Source of the DNA: Micractinium sp. NFX-FRZ
Lineage: Eukaryota; Chlorophyta; Trebouxiophyceae; Chlorellales; Chlorellaceae
Direction of reading: 5' to 3'
Length of the DNA: 64,000 bases
NCBI GenBank assembly: GCA_029339195.1
Contig: JAPTJF010000201.1
Span: 1 to 64,000 of the forward strand
The notes below the pieces were generated by a model, which was given only the letters and a program-made list of their open reading frames with translations, had not been told where the DNA came from and made no database searches. Both the position numbers and the translations under genes were made by a program. Positions within the stretch are counted from its first letter, which is position 1, and every line of letters starts with the position of its first letter. This document shows positions 9,033-23,552 of the stretch, piece after piece.

Positions 9033-12000
9033 TCAGGCCAGCTTGTTCTGGATGGCCCGGTGCAGGTAGCACAGGTACTCCACATACGACATGCCCGCTG
9101 AGGGTGACCTGTCCTCAATCAGCGCATTGTAAAAGGCCTGTTCCAGCGGGTCGCCGCGCCGCACCACGTGCAGGCGCAGGTAGGAGGTGCGCTGCCGCCG
9201 GATCTCGTTCAGCAGGTCGTGCACCTGGCAGGGGAGCGGGGGAATGAAGAAGGGGTGAGTTTCTGTGATAGAGGAGAGGACGGAGGAAAAGAAATGTTCT
9301 GAACTGGGGTGTTTCTAGCAGGTCGTGCGCCAGCTGGGAGGGGGACGACAGCTGGGGGACACACTGAAGCGGGGCGCTGGGCTAGGAGCAAGACGATTCG
9401 TGTTCAGATGGTGAGGTGGGAGGCGCGCTGCCGACGGGTCCCCAGCAGCTTGTGCGTCGGCAAGCGCATGGATGCGATGCACTTCCCCCACCTCATTCAA
9501 AACCCAAAACCCACTCACTCACCTTCTTGTTGAGCGGTGTTTCGAGCGTGGGCAGCGTGAGCGGGCGCTGCGGGTCCAAGCCATCCAGTGATGGCACGCC
9601 TGCGGGGCGGGCGCAGCAGCGAGGACGGTGCAGCCAGGGCCAGGTTACAAGCTGCCCTGTCCCTCCTGCTTGTCCCCGTTCCAGCGTGTGCACGTCGCAA
9701 GCGTGAGCATGCACTTGCGGCTCAACACCACATGCCAAGCTGTCCGCTTCTTCAAACATGCAGCAATGCTAATAGGACATCACTCACTGAGGCCCCGCAG
9801 CCTCACCACCAGCCGCATCCCTCCTCGCCACATCCCGCCCTGCCCCATTCCCCCAGCCCTCCGTTGCTCACCAAACAGCGCTGCCAGGGTGGCAGGGGCC
9901 ACGGCCTTGCCCACGTAGATGAAGGCCTCAAACCCGTTTTCCAGCAGGAACACGCCCTCCGGATCCAGCTTCTCGCCAGACAGCCACAGCTTGTCGGGCA
10001 CCGGCATCGCGTTCTGCAAGGCACACAGGCGGGGTCGGAGCGTGTGGGCGGAGAGCAAGCAAGCCTGCGCGCTGCAGCTACAGGGTGAGCAAGGCTTGGT
10101 AAGGGGCGGGCCTAAGGTGGGTGGATGGGCGAACTCTCATCAGCATACACCTGCAAGCCAGCACAGCCAGCCAGCCCAGCCTGCTACGGGTTTGTTCGCT
10201 TAACGCTGAGCATGAAGTCAGGCCACCAAGCCCACCCTTTCCGCCGGTTCACGGATGAAGGCACCCACCTCTGGGCGCTCCAGCAGCGTGTGCAGCGGCA
10301 CCATGCGAGCATACACCAGCGGCACCGCCTTATGCGCCGGCAGGCTGAGCAGGCGCCACATGTCCGCAGCGCGCGCGTCGGGGCGGCTGTCTGTGCGGAA
10401 CACGGTGGCCTTGGAGAGCGCCAGGGTGTAGAGGGGCAGCAGCTTGAGCGCCTCTGGCAGTATGAGCTGGCCGGAGGAGGAGGCGGCGGCGCAGTGGGAG
10501 CGGTACGCCAGCAGCGCGTCGGCGGCCGCCTTGTTGATGGCCTCTTTGCACGCCCCAAGCGCGTGGCCGGGCACCTGCAGGGACGGAGGCGAAGTTGGGA
10601 AGCAGTGAGGCGGACAGGGGTGGGTAGCAAATGAAAAGCAACCGCTAAGACAAGGGCGACAGAAGGCAGGGCCAGGCAGACAAGCAGGACTTCCTGCCCT
10701 GCGCAGCCCGTGGAGCCGCCCCTCTGCCCACGAGCGTCCTCCCGTTCAACTTGCTGCACGGCCACCTTGCAACGCATACGGCAAATGCAAGTATCCCGGT
10801 CAGCATGCCCTTCCCCCGTCCCTCCCCTCCTCTTCCAGCCCACCACCGCCGTTACTTCAGCCCACCAGCGGTCACCAGCCCACCTGGGAGGCCACCTTGC
10901 GCGCCACATACGACATGTAGGCATCCAAGTCGGCCCCCCGGAAGGCCGTGCCCAGGCTCTGCGTGACGGGCAGCGCCAGCGTGTGCACCCGCACCCGCCG
11001 CTGCCCCTCGGTGGTGGTGTACAGCAGCGCAAACTGCAGGTACGCCTCGCTGCGCTCGCTCAGCTTCTCCTGTGGGGGGCAAAGGCACGGGCAGAAGGCA
11101 GGAGTGGGATGATTGGAGGTGTGCAGCAGGGCAGAGTGCAGGCACACTGCGCCTGCTTGCTCAGCTTCTCTGGTGGGGGAGGGGGGCCCACAAGTTTGCA
11201 GGTGACGTGCCACAGGAGGGGAGGATGTACAAAAGGAGGGGAGAGAAGGAGCGAGGCGACGGCGGCGCAGCGAGCACAGCCACAGCGTTGCTCCTGGTGC
11301 TGCACCCACAGATCCCACGGCAGCACGCTGCAGTCCACACCCACCTGTAGCCCCAGCAGCCCCATTCCGCCCCTCATCCCATCCCACCCCAGCACCCCTC
11401 GACACCCACACCCACCTCGTACAGCAGCTTGGCGGCAAATGCGTGGTCGCAGGCGAGGGCGGGGAAGTTGAGGTCCGTGTCCACCCGGCGGTAGAAGGAG
11501 CCAATGTATTTGTCCACCGCCAGCCCGCGGCTGCAGCGCAGGCGGCCCACCGCCTCCAGCGCCTGAAGGGCAGAGGCACAGGTGAGGTGAGGGAGCAACA
11601 ACAGGGGTTGAGCGGTAGGGATAGGAGCCGGTGGCAGGTGGTGTGCGTGCGGTGCTACAGCAGGTGGCGGGCTGCATCATTCTGGCTGGCCCTGCTCTGC
11701 TGTGCAGTCGCCAGCGCTCACATACAAAAGACGCACACTGCCCAGCATGCCTCCTGCCCTCGCCCCTCCCCGCACAAATTCAAACGCTATGTGCCCACCT
11801 GGGGCCGCATGACCGCCCATCGCAGGTCGTTAAAGAACTCGTCGGCGTCCAGCTGTGGCTGCCAGGCAGGCCAGTGGTACAGCGAGCCGGCAGAGTGCGA
11901 GCACAGCACGCCCAGCGTGGCCACGTCGGCGTAGCCCTGCGACAGGACAAAGAGATCCACCGACACCTGGTGCTCCGCCGCATCCGTGGCTAGCGCCAGG

Positions 12001-15000
12001 TACTCCTTGTTCTCTGGCAGCAGGGAGTCGAGCTGGTCGCGGTCGGTGGGCGGCCGCCCCACGTCGCGCAGGCGCAGGTGCAGCGTGCCGCGGCGCGGCA
12101 GCGAGCACAGGAACGCGTGCAGCCGCCCGCCCTCGCCGCCCTTGAGCGCGTCTATCGCGCTCTTCAGGGCGGCGCCGCCGCAGGTCTCCACCACCTGGCT
12201 GCCAGCAAACATCTTGGGGATGCTTTCAAGCAGGGACTCCACCTGTGGCGGGGTGGCAGCGTGGCGCCAGAGGGTCACAAAGCGGGGCGGTGCAGCACAG
12301 GCGGGGAGCAAGGCACTGCGGAGCGGTCACCAACCCGTAGAGCAGCACCCCCAGCCCGCCCTGTGTATTCCTGCGTCAAATCAACTGTGAAACACCCCAC
12401 TCCGTTCCCACTGCCACCTGTCCACACCAATCAAGCATCTGTTCCCCAGCTCCCACGTCACCAGCATGCCGTGTCACATCTTTCCCACCTCCCCCGAAAG
12501 TAAGAACCTCGCCTCCCCCGCTCACCAGCGGCCGCGACTCCCTCAGGCTGACCACCACGTTGCCGGGCAGCGGGCAGTAGACGTCGGTGACGTCGGGCAC
12601 CACCAGCATGTGGGGCTGCGCCTGGCCGGGCCGCATGGAGTAGAAGTGGATGGTGGAGTCAAAGGTGGCCACGCACACCTGCGGCAGGGTGGGGGGGCAC
12701 AGGGTGGGGCAGCAGGGGGAGGTGAGGGAGAGGGTTGTGACCAGGCTAAACGATGGAGGGGGAGTGGATGGGGGCATCAAAAGTGGCCAGGCACGTGCGG
12801 GAGGCGGAGGGGGGAGGGGTTGTTGATGGGGCGGCAGGTGCTGTAAGTGTGGGGCAGGCAGTGGGGGAATTGGTTCTCTCAGGAGGGAGGCAGGATTCGT
12901 GGCAGAGGCATGCGGGGCCAGGGCAGGAGGGCAAGCTAAAGGGGCCAACAAGCGCACACACAGCATCCTCCAGCTCAGGGTGCCCCTGCTTGCCGCATGC
13001 ATGCCCTGCCGGCCAGTACCCTGCCCACCACTGCTGCACAACCACACCAGTGCCCTGACCCCTACGCTCTTCCCCCCCAAACCCTCAGTGCCCACCCACC
13101 ATGGTCCGCTCCCCTCCCGGCAGGTCGTCCAGTATGCGTGCGATGGAGGAGCAGGCGGCCGCGGTGGCGCCCGAGGCCACGGCGGCCTGCGACACCTCGA
13201 TGAGGAAGAAGTGGGTGGGGCGCATGGGAGGCCGCACCTGGTACTCGGGTGTCACCGTCATCTCCACGCTCCTGCACGATGACGACAAGACAATGATGGT
13301 GCTTATTTTGAGTTTGAGGGAGAAAAAGGTTGGGCAAGGCAGGGTGGGGCGCCATCCAGCACACACGCCCACACACAAGCACAGCCTCCTCGTTCTCTCG
13401 AGCCCTCTTCGAACCCTCCCCTCCTGGCAACCCTCCCTCCACTCCCTCTCCCCTCCCCGCCTCACCCCTTGCACAGCTCCGGCCGCTCATACTTGTCCCG
13501 CCGCTCGCCGTCTGGCCCCGTGTGGCACTGGTACTCTGGCGGCAGCTCTGTGTTGGCCCCACAGAAGTTGCACACCATGGTGCGCCCCCCGTCCACAAAG
13601 CGCATGTACGGGTTGACGTACGCCTTACACCCGCTGCAGCGGATGGGGCCCGTGGGGCCAAACTCCACCAGCTGCGGGGCAACAGGGCGAGGAACGATTC
13701 TTTTCACTGCCTGATCGAGCCACAAGCCAAGAGCAGGCAGCGGCCATGCCAGGCAGGCCCAAGGGGACAAGTCCACAAGCTGTGGGTGGAGGGAAGGGGA
13801 ATGGCCGGTGTTAGTCCTCTCTGTCAGCGCGTGCACGGAGAGCGTGGCGTGGTGTGGTACAGAGCAGAGTTTTACTGGCTAGGGGGGGGGGGTGGAAGTG
13901 TGGCAGGGATGGGCAGAGGGTGGGCAGAGCGGCAGCCCAGCCCAGCCCAGGCAGACAGCCCAGCGCAGCCAGGCAGCCCAAGCCACCCTTCAACCTGATG
14001 GCCACCCCACCCCCCCTAGTCAGCCCCCAACCAAATCCATCCCGTCCCACATCACCCGACCCACGCCAATCCATCCCGCCCTACATCGCCCCACCCACCC
14101 CCACTGCCCCCCTCCCCCTCACCTCCACGGGGTCATCTCCCGGGTCCTGCAGCGCCAGCGGGCTGATGATGGCCACCAGCGGAAGGCTGGCACCCTTCAG
14201 CAGGTCGGCGGTCTGCAGGGAGAGTGTGAGGAACAGGTGGCCGCAGTGAGTGAAGCAAAGGTGAGGGCGGAGCTGGGAGAGGGGAGCGGAGTGTCAAGGA
14301 GGACAGAGCAGACAGAGCAGCAGGGTGGGGCCTTGGACAGGGGCGGCAGCTCAGAACACAAACGTGCAGGTTGCCACCCAAATGCAGTTGCTGCTTGGCC
14401 GCCAGCTTCCTGCCAGCCGCCTGCACCTGCGGCAGCATGTTAAGCGTGGATCGGATGAAGCGGGGTCCCGCCGATCCGCGGTCCCGGACCACGATGGGGG
14501 CGTCTGCGGCGGGCGGGATGGCGTGCGTGTTCTCCCGCCGCGTCTCGAACACCTGCGGCAGCAAGGGCAGGTGCAGTGATGAGAAGAAGCTCAGCGCAGG
14601 GGCAGAAGGGTCTGCGTGCTGTGGAAAGCCCATGAATGGGGGAAGAGGGGCACCTGCACAGGGCAGCAGCAGGTGCAGCAGGAGCAGCGGCGGCATGGTC
14701 TGGCAGGCAGGGCTGCTTCGTGGGCTGGCTGCTTTTCATTGGGCATATGAGGGCGTCCCAGATGTTGGTCGCGCCAGCTGCGCACGCAGGGCATCAACAG
14801 CATCACCGGCAGCAGCAGCACAGGCACCTGGGTGGGGAAGGCGTAGGGCATGGGGCGCGGGATCTGGGCGGGGTCGATCTTGGTGGAGACCCCGGCAGGT
14901 GCCTGCTGCCCTCCCGGTGGCATCGTCGGCATGGGCGGCCGCGGCTGGCCAGACATCATACCTGGCATGGCAGGCGGCTGCCCAGGTAGCATGCCCGGCG

Positions 15001-16472
15001 CTGCAGGCGGCTGCCCAGGCATGCCAGCCATCTGCATGCCAGAGTACTGCTGCGGCGGCATCATGCCGGGCGGCCCCGGCGGCGGCTGCATGCCCGGCAC
15101 CAGCCCTTGTGCCGGCTGCTGGAACTGCTGCTGCTGCTGGTGATGTTGCATGCCTGGCCCGGGCATGCCACCCATGGGCGGCATGGGAGGCCTCAGGCCT
15201 GCAGGGGCACGGGCAGGTGGAGCATGCAGATTAGGAGACCAGCAGGCTCTGCACCAGAAGGCACGGTACAGGTGCAGCATACGCAAGGATGCGAAACCAC
15301 CGTGATGCCAGCTGAAACCTCTCCATCTGCACCCTGCAACCGCCTCGAGCTGCCCCTCACCCTGTGCCTGCTGCCCAGTCAGCGACCCTTGCGGCTGCAG
15401 GCCGCCGCCGATGCCGCCGCCCGGCTGCGCCCCCATGCCCGCCCGCTTGGTGGGGCTAGGAGAGGCCATCTGCAGCGTGTACGGCGGCGGTGTGCCATGC
15501 GGCTGCTGCTGCTGCTGCTGCTGCTGCTGCATGCCGCCATCTTTGCGGGGCGTGCTGAAGCCAGACCCCATGCCGCTGCCCATGGACTGCAAGCCAGGCA
15601 TCCCCATGGCGGGGGGCCGCGGCGCCAGGCCAGCGCCCGGCATGCCTGGCGGCTGCTGGCCAAGCGGCGGGACGGGCCCTCCCCCCATGGCTGGCGGCCG
15701 CTGCACCAGGCCACCACCCGGCATGCTAGGCCGAGGCATGCTGGCTGCGGGTGCTGCGCCAGGGGGGCCGGGAGGGCGCATGCCCGCTGCTGCAGTTGGG
15801 TGCTGCATGGGGCCAGCACCGGGCGGCCGCATGCCAGGTGCTGGCGCCGCCGCCATTGCCGGGCGTGGCTGCTGCATGCCCCCAGGTGCCATGCCTGGCA
15901 CGCCGGGCGGCCCCTGCTGCTGCTGCTGGTGCTGCTGGAAGCCGGTGGGTGCTGTGGGTGCTGCAGGTGCGGCGGCATGATATCCATTGCTGGGTCCTGC
16001 CATTGGCCGAGGTGCCAGGCCAGGTCCTGCTGCCCCTGGTGGCCCCCTTGCTGCTGGAACCCCCAAGCCGGGCTGCACTGTTGCCCCGCCAGGCGCCGGC
16101 ACGCCGCCACCCAGCTTCATCTGCTGCATCTGCCCCACCAGTGGCTGCACCCCACCAGGAGGCCTGACTGCACCGGGACCATTGGAGTACGGCCCAGCGC
16201 CCGGCGGGTAGCCTGCACAAGGCCAGATGCGGGGGTGGCGGCAGTCGAGGGAGTGGCGGCAAAGCGCAGGCGAGGCGGCACGCAAGCGTCGGGTGGGGCG
16301 CCGGCGGCAGCCCAGGGCTTGGGCGGCCGCTCTGCAGGCCCCCAAGCCGTCACCATTATACCCCCTTACCGGGAGCGCCGGCAGGTCGCACGCCCGGCCC
16401 CTGTTGCTGCTGCGACGGGTGCTGGTAAGCCGGCGGGAGTGGCCTGCCTCCAGGTGGCCCGCCGGGCTGCAT
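9033..16472 (-). CDS. SEC24: COPII coat subunit SEC24
   Basis: Fifteen exons with all phases closing, 1188 aa: 16370-16472, 15361-16212, 14828-15198, 14427-14552, 14123-14212, 13466-13671, 13100-13271, 12526-12678, 11799-12242, 11416-11562, 10884-11069, 10269-10574, 9872-10013, 9523-9599 and 9033-9224. Residues 1-440 are Pro/Gly/Met/Gln-rich with a poly-Q run, the usual disordered Sec24 N-terminus. IDPAQIPRP and PRFIRSTLNMLP are Sec24 signatures. The zinc finger is C526-x2-C529-x18-C548-x2-C551. Trunk, beta-sandwich and helical domains follow, and a gelsolin-like C-terminus ends in YLHRAIQNKLA. Sec24 selects cargo at ER exit sites in complex with Sec23. It is head to head with RAB1. Four introns hold duplicated acceptor junctions. 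Confidence 0.95.
9313..9345 (-). repeat. copy of SEC24 last-exon acceptor junction
   Basis: Resembles 9205-9240, the acceptor and first codons of the last exon (shared block agcaggtcgtgc). It lies about 105 bp upstream in transcript sense, within intron 14. Confidence 0.65.
11139..11182 (-). repeat. copy of SEC24 exon 11 acceptor junction
   Basis: Reverse complement reads CCACCAG-AGAAGCTGAGCAAGC. The real junction ending at 11069 reads CCCACAG-GAGAAGCTGAGCGAGC. The offset is about 98 bp inside intron 10. The AG is intact, making this a cryptic acceptor. Confidence 0.8.
12764..12813 (-). repeat. copy of SEC24 exon 8 acceptor junction
   Basis: Similar to 12647-12700 (tggatg..gtcaaaggtggccacgcac versus tggatg..atcaaaagtggccaggcac), about 117 bp away inside intron 7. 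Confidence 0.7.
13753..13793 (-). repeat. copy of SEC24 exon 6 acceptor junction
   Basis: Reverse complement translates as QLVDLSPWA, against QLVEFGPTG at the true exon 6 start (13646-13684). It lies about 110 bp upstream in intron 5. Confidence 0.75.
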
Positions 16473-16827
16473 GAATCCTAAATGATAGTCCTAGCTGGCA
16501 AGTGAGACTTGGGCAAGGGGAGGAGGGGGAAGGCAGGCAGAATAGCGATCTCGAGCTGCTGGAGGCCTCTGCAGCGATCCAGAGGCCTGGTAAGGCGTGT
16601 GATCAATGTAACAGGGCGATCCAAGCAGCGCTGAGGCGGTGCGCAGACAAGCTCGCAAGAAGGCGCTGCCAGCGCGGCCAAAGGCGCCAGTTTCCAAGTC
16701 CCCAAGGCCCATTCCGCCCTGTCCTTCTCCCTCCACTCCAGCTGCTAGCCTATTCCACTGTCTAACCACACCTTAGAGGCCACCCAGCAGCCGCACCGAA
16801 GAGAAACTCCGGAAACAGACCGCCAAA
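16473..16827. promoter_or_regulatory. 355-bp bidirectional promoter region SEC24 / RAB1
   Basis: Separates the start codons of two divergent ER-to-Golgi transport genes and must hold both promoters and both 5' UTRs. No TATA or other element is called with confidence. Confidence 0.6.
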
Positions 16828-19003
<2,176 letters not shown>

Positions 19004-19060
19004 GCTGGCGGTGTTGATGCCTGGCCAGTGCCCACAAGCGGCGGCTGGCGGCAAGCCAGC

Positions 19061-19204
19061 AGCTGGCAGGCGGCAGCCCGTGTGCGTGCAGTACGCTCGT
19101 GGCGGCAGCCAGCGGAGGGTCTTGCCGCCAGCAGCTGGCAGGCGGCAGCCCGTGTGCGTGCAGTACGCTCTTGGCGGCAGCCAGCGGAGGGTGGCACAGC
19201 GGCC
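19061..19204 (+). repeat. 72-bp tandem duplication in RAB1 3' flank
   Basis: Two near-identical copies, starting at 19061 and 19133 (agctggcaggcggcagcccg...), differ at very few positions. They lie directly behind the RAB1 stop, in the presumed 3' UTR. Confidence 0.9.
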
Positions 19205-19892
19205 CGGGAGCTGGGGTTGCAACCTCTGCCTGCCCCTTGGAGTGGATGACTACCCGCTCCCTCTCAGAATTAGATGTCTAGGCTTCGGCGGTGGGGCAGC
19301 TGTGGGCCAGCAGCAGCTGCAGGCTCGTGTGGCACCCTGAAGCTGAGGTGGCAGCCAGCTGCCGCCTGCCTGTCCCCGCTCGCCGCTCTGTACTTTAGCC
19401 ACAAATCCTCATCCCCCTCCTCATCCCCCTTTGCTTTTGTTACGCAACCGCGCCTGGCCCTGCACTGCGCGGCACCTGGGCTACTCTTCTCTCTCTCTCG
19501 TGCAGTCACTCTCCCTGCCACGCAAAGCAAGCTGTGCACTCCCCAAATGTGAAGCTTCACAATCCACCAGCAGTTGATGCTCCTGGCACGCAACAGCAAA
19601 GCATGGTGCTTGGCAGGAGGGGCGATCTCAGGCACACAATCCTAGGCACATGATCCTAGAATGGAAAGAAGAGTGGGGCGAGCCTTGCAAGGCGTTGACA
19701 GAGCATGCAGAGAAAATTGCGCAGGCAGCACAGTGGGGGCATGTGTTGAATGGTGCTGCATATAGGCCGGAGGACGGCTGCTGATGGGCCGGAGGACTGC
19801 TCATGGCATAGCCAGCAGGATTGCGTGGCACACCAGCGGTGGGCTGACCCTGGCCGGCGCCGTCATGGCCTGACGCGGCATGCATGCTGTGG
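19205..19892. other. convergent intergenic region
   Basis: Between the 3' ends of RAB1 and the MYND gene. No gene, TGTAA signal or other element was recognised with confidence. Confidence 0.4.
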
Positions 19893-22567
19893 TCACCTCC
19901 TGGAGCCTGCCGGAGCCAGCGTGCCTGGGCACAGCAGCACGTGGCGTGGCCAGTCAGCTTCCTGGCAGCGGGGGCAGCAGTAGCGCGGGCCGCCGCAGCG
20001 AGCGCACGTGCACAGCTGCCGCTTGCTGCAGCCACCGCCGGCGCCCTGCTCCCCGTCGGTCGGGCGGCCGCAGAAAGCACAGAATGGCGGCAGCTCAGCA
20101 GCACCCGCTGCACCACTGCCGCCCGGCAGGCGGGCCAGCAGGGGGGCCACGGCTGCGGCTGCCGACTGGGCTGCGGGGGTGGCGAGCAGGCTTGGCACCA
20201 GGTCGGCGCGGGGGTAGGAGGACAGGGAGGATGAGGCGGCTACCCAGGGGAAGCACTGCACCAGCAGGATGAGCGGCAGCTTGGCCAGCGTGCCCCACAG
20301 AGGCTCTGCAAGAGTCCGCAGGCCGGGGGGAAAGCGGGACGGGAGGTGGGCAGGCAGGCAAGTGGCGTGCATGCAGGTCGAGCGTGCGAGCAGGCCAAAC
20401 ACGAGTACTGCTACTCAAGGGCTGCCATGTGCTCCAGTGTCGTCGCCGCAGGGCCCCTCCCAGCGTTGTCACTCACTCTCGCAGCACGGCCCCTCCCAAC
20501 GTTGTCACTCACTCTCGCAGCACAGCAGGAGCTCGGCGCGGTGGGCAGCCGCTGCGGCACGTGAGGCCGGCGATCCTAGGGAGGCTGCAGCCGCCTGCTC
20601 TGCAATGTGGTCAAGCTGGCCTCCGTGCAGGCGGTGGAAGGCGAGCTTGAGGGCCAGGCTGTGCGGAATGGAGGGTGGGCCCTGCAGTGCAGCCAGTGAG
20701 GGAGCAGGGCGGGCACATCTGGTCAGCAAATCGGGCAGAAAAGATGCCTGAGAGGATGAGGGGGCGCATGTGAGGCCCAAGCTGTGCGGGATGGAGGGTG
20801 AATCAAACCCTGCGGCCCGAGCCAGGAAAGGGCAGGAGAAGGCATGTGTGTAAAACAGGAGTTGAAGAAGACGAGTGGGCACATGGCCGCAGAGAGATCG
20901 GCGACCTGCAGCAGCATGCAAGGGTCGGAGCCAAGTTGCCACACCAGCAGCCCGAAAGCCCTGCAACATGCGCTCTGGACTGCCGCCTGCAGTGCGGCAG
21001 GCACCCACCGCTAGGGGTCGCAGGAAGGGGAAGAGGCCGCGGCAGACGATTGCGCGCAGCCAGGGGCCTATGGGTGCGCACCCAAACACGGCCCGCGCAA
21101 CTGCCAGGCGCTCAGGGCCGGCGCCGACGCCAAACCGTAGCAGGTCGTCGGCCCAGGCGTGGGCAGCCCAGCGGGGCAGCGAGGGCAGAATGAGCAGGAG
21201 GCCCAGGCACCAGTGCCACCTGTCCACCGACCCTGGAGCCACCACCCACACCCGGCCAAAGAGCTGCCAGTGGGTGAGGCCCTCCAGAGAGAAGAAGGGG
21301 CGCAGCAGGGGGAGGGGCAGCAGGGAGAGCGCGCCAACCCAGTACGCCAGCGCGGCCAGATTGTACCGCCGGCTGCGTGCGGCCACCAGCGTCCTGCGCC
21401 CGGCGACCCACGGGTTGAGGCTCTGGGCCGCCAGGTGGCTGTGGCACCAGCGCTGCAGCGCCAGGGCCAGAAGGCCTAGGGACAGCCAGGAGGGGAAGGG
21501 CCAGACTGTGCCAACCCGGTACAGGTAGAAGTTTGCGTTGCGCAGAGGCAGGCAGAGCAGGAGGAAGCCTGCAGGTGCAGTGTGAGGGGTGGTGCCGGCA
21601 CTTGGTGCACCAAAGAGGCAGGCAGAGCGGCCTGGGACCAGCAACTTGCAGGATGAAGGGCGGTGCCGGCAACTGGCAGCACCTCTGCCCCGCTTGCAAG
21701 GAGGGCAGCCATGCATGGCGGCAGGCAGGCGGCTGCATGGTGGTTTGAGGTGCAGAGCAAGCAGGGATCAGGCCTCCAGGCAGGCTCTGCCCCCCACCCT
21801 ACCCCCTCCTCACCTCGAAATGTTTGGGCGCCATCCAGCAGCTCTGTGAGGTAGCCGTGGCGGTGGGGGCTGGTGAGCGCACCCTCCAGCTGCAGCGCCA
21901 GCTGCGCCACCCCGCAGCCGGCAAGCAGCCAGCGGGGGCAGGCCAGGCCCAGCAGAGAGGGCCAGCCCAGCAGGCCGCACAGGACTAGCGCAGACAGCAG
22001 CAGCTCGCTGTCTACTTCCACACTGGCGCTGTCCAGCAACGGCAGGCGAAGGGGGACTCGCATGTCGAATGGCCCCTGCACTGCAGCACCACAAGTTTGG
22101 AACACAGCAGCTGAAGGAGTGAATGCAGGAAACGTCGGAGCCGCAGAAGGCTGGCCAGCCAGAGGCTCTCACCCACCTTGGACGTGGTGGGCCGCCTTCA
22201 AGACACGCAGCTGTGGGTGGTGGTGGTAGTGGTGGTGGTAACTGGAGGGGAGGGCGGAATGCTGGGCAATGCCTTGTGGCAGGGCTGCTGAGGGTGATGA
22301 GCCCGCCCGAAGCAGCAGAAGAGGGGTGAGCACCAGCCTGCTGGGCAGCGTCCAAGCCTTGCAGTGAACTTGGAACGCTGTCAGGACGGCAGGGGGCGGC
22401 AGGCCCCTGCCCTGCCTACCGTCCCCCACTCAGCCTACCGCTGCCCCCTCTTGGCCATGAGCTCCCAGGCACGGTGTGTGCCACCGCCCTTCATCCCCAC
22501 CTGCCTCAGCCAATGGCCTGCTTGGCCCCACGTGCAGCACGCCGCTGTGCAGCAGCAACAACCACAT
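19893..22567 (-). CDS. polytopic membrane protein with C-terminal MYND-type zinc finger
   Basis: Six exons: 22501-22567, 22177-22377, 21814-22080, 21009-21568, 20513-20681 and 19893-20305; 558 aa. The short first exon (MWLLLLHSG...) was chosen because it is the only upstream ATG frame whose donor phase fits. The middle has several hydrophobic spans (SELLLSALVLCGLLG, WLSLGLLALALQRW, LAALAYWVGALSLLPLPLL, WCLGLLLILPSL). The C-terminus has CAFC ... CARC ... YCCPRCQEADWPRHVLLC, matching the C-x2-C / C-x2-C / H-x3-C layout of MYND fingers, which usually bind proline-rich partners. The combination with a membrane domain is one I do not recognise. Function unknown, probably a membrane-tethered adaptor. 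Confidence 0.75.
20454..20525 (-). repeat. 36-bp tandem duplication carrying two identical splice donors
   Basis: Units 20454-20489 and 20490-20525 both contain, on the minus strand, GTGCTGCGAGA-GTGAGTGAC. The first donor (exon end 20513) keeps the MYND frame. Use of the second would add 36 nt that begin with an in-frame stop (AGT GAG TGA). Confidence 0.9.
20764..20812 (-). repeat. copy of MYND gene exon 5 acceptor junction
   Basis: Reverse complement reads CCGCAG-GGTTTGATTCACCCTCCATCCCGCACAGC, against CTGCAG-GGCCCACCCTCCATTCCGCACAGC at the real junction (20650-20690). It lies about 120 bp upstream, inside intron 4. Confidence 0.8.
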
Positions 22568-23552
22568 CGCCCTCCATGCAGGGTGTGCAGGCGGCGGCGG
22601 CGGCGGTCGCCGTTCCAGAGTCGGCTCAGCCTGACACCAGCAAGCACATCACTGACCGGGCCTTCCTTTTTGGCGAGCTCCTCAGCGGGAGTTCACTTGG
22701 CCAGGTCGGCCACTGGTCCGCTGTGGAGATTGCACATGGAATCACAGATCCGCACAGCTCCGAGCAGCAGGCGCAGGTGCGGCAGAGCTTGACATGGGGT
22801 GTGCCAGGAGGGGAGCGGGCACCTGCCTGCCAGCTGCCGGCTTGTCAACCTGCTGGCCGGGCCAACCGGCCTGCCTGCCCACCCGCATGCGTGGGCCTTC
22901 AGTGCTATCAAGTGCCCGCCCCTCTCCCCTGCCTGCACGCATGGGCTCGGTACCGGGGGCTCTCAGAGCGGGCGACATCCCGCTTCACAGTGTCAGCCTG
23001 GGCATAGCACCAGACCTGCTGGCTGCTGGGGCCCCACTGACCGCCAGCAGCACCGCTGGCATGACACCCCTGCACGCCACTACAATTCGATCGGGAACCA
23101 GCCCCACGTTGTGCAACCGCCGGCAGCCGCGGGGCTGCAGAAAAAGCAGCGGACTATGCTGCAGCCTGGCGCAAGGGCAGTATACGTGTGTGTCTGTGAG
23201 GACTTGGATGAAGGGGGCATGCTGCCAGCCCTTGGGCATACCGAGGTGCACAGACGCCCTTGTTGCAGAGGCAGCTCCAGGCAGCGTGGCTCCGGTAGAT
23301 GAGCTTTGGTTCACAGTGCAGGCTTGTCAGGTTCGAGTCAGCAACCGCCTTCATTCCTTGCTCTGGTAAGTGTGTGCTTGCTGCACTGCTTTCTCTCAAG
23401 CCAGCAGAGCACTGCCACCCTGTCCAGCCTGTTGCGAGCTGGGTTGGCGTGCCTCGAAAGTGACAAAAGTCCCAACATTGGGAAGACAGCAGGCCAGGGT
23501 GCGCCAGGCGGTACAGTCTGCCGCGTGCCCACAACAGCCGGCCCTGCGCCGC
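22568..23552. other. intergenic between MYND gene start and MPDU1 stop
   Basis: About 1 kb holding the MYND promoter side and the MPDU1 3' side. A + strand frame (22513-22776) ends at a donor-like site, but it overlaps the antisense of MYND exon 1 and I found no convincing continuation. Confidence 0.4.

Noticed and set aside
22513..23007. + strand frame with transit-peptide-like start (MACLAPRAARR) ending at a donor-like site near 22776
   Set aside because: It is antisense to MYND exon 1, and I could not find a following exon in phase with recognisable protein character. It remains a weak possibility for a real + gene.
23325..23345. GGTTCGAGTC, resembling a tRNA B-box
   Set aside because: Flanking bases do not form a T-stem and no matching A-box or acceptor stem was found.
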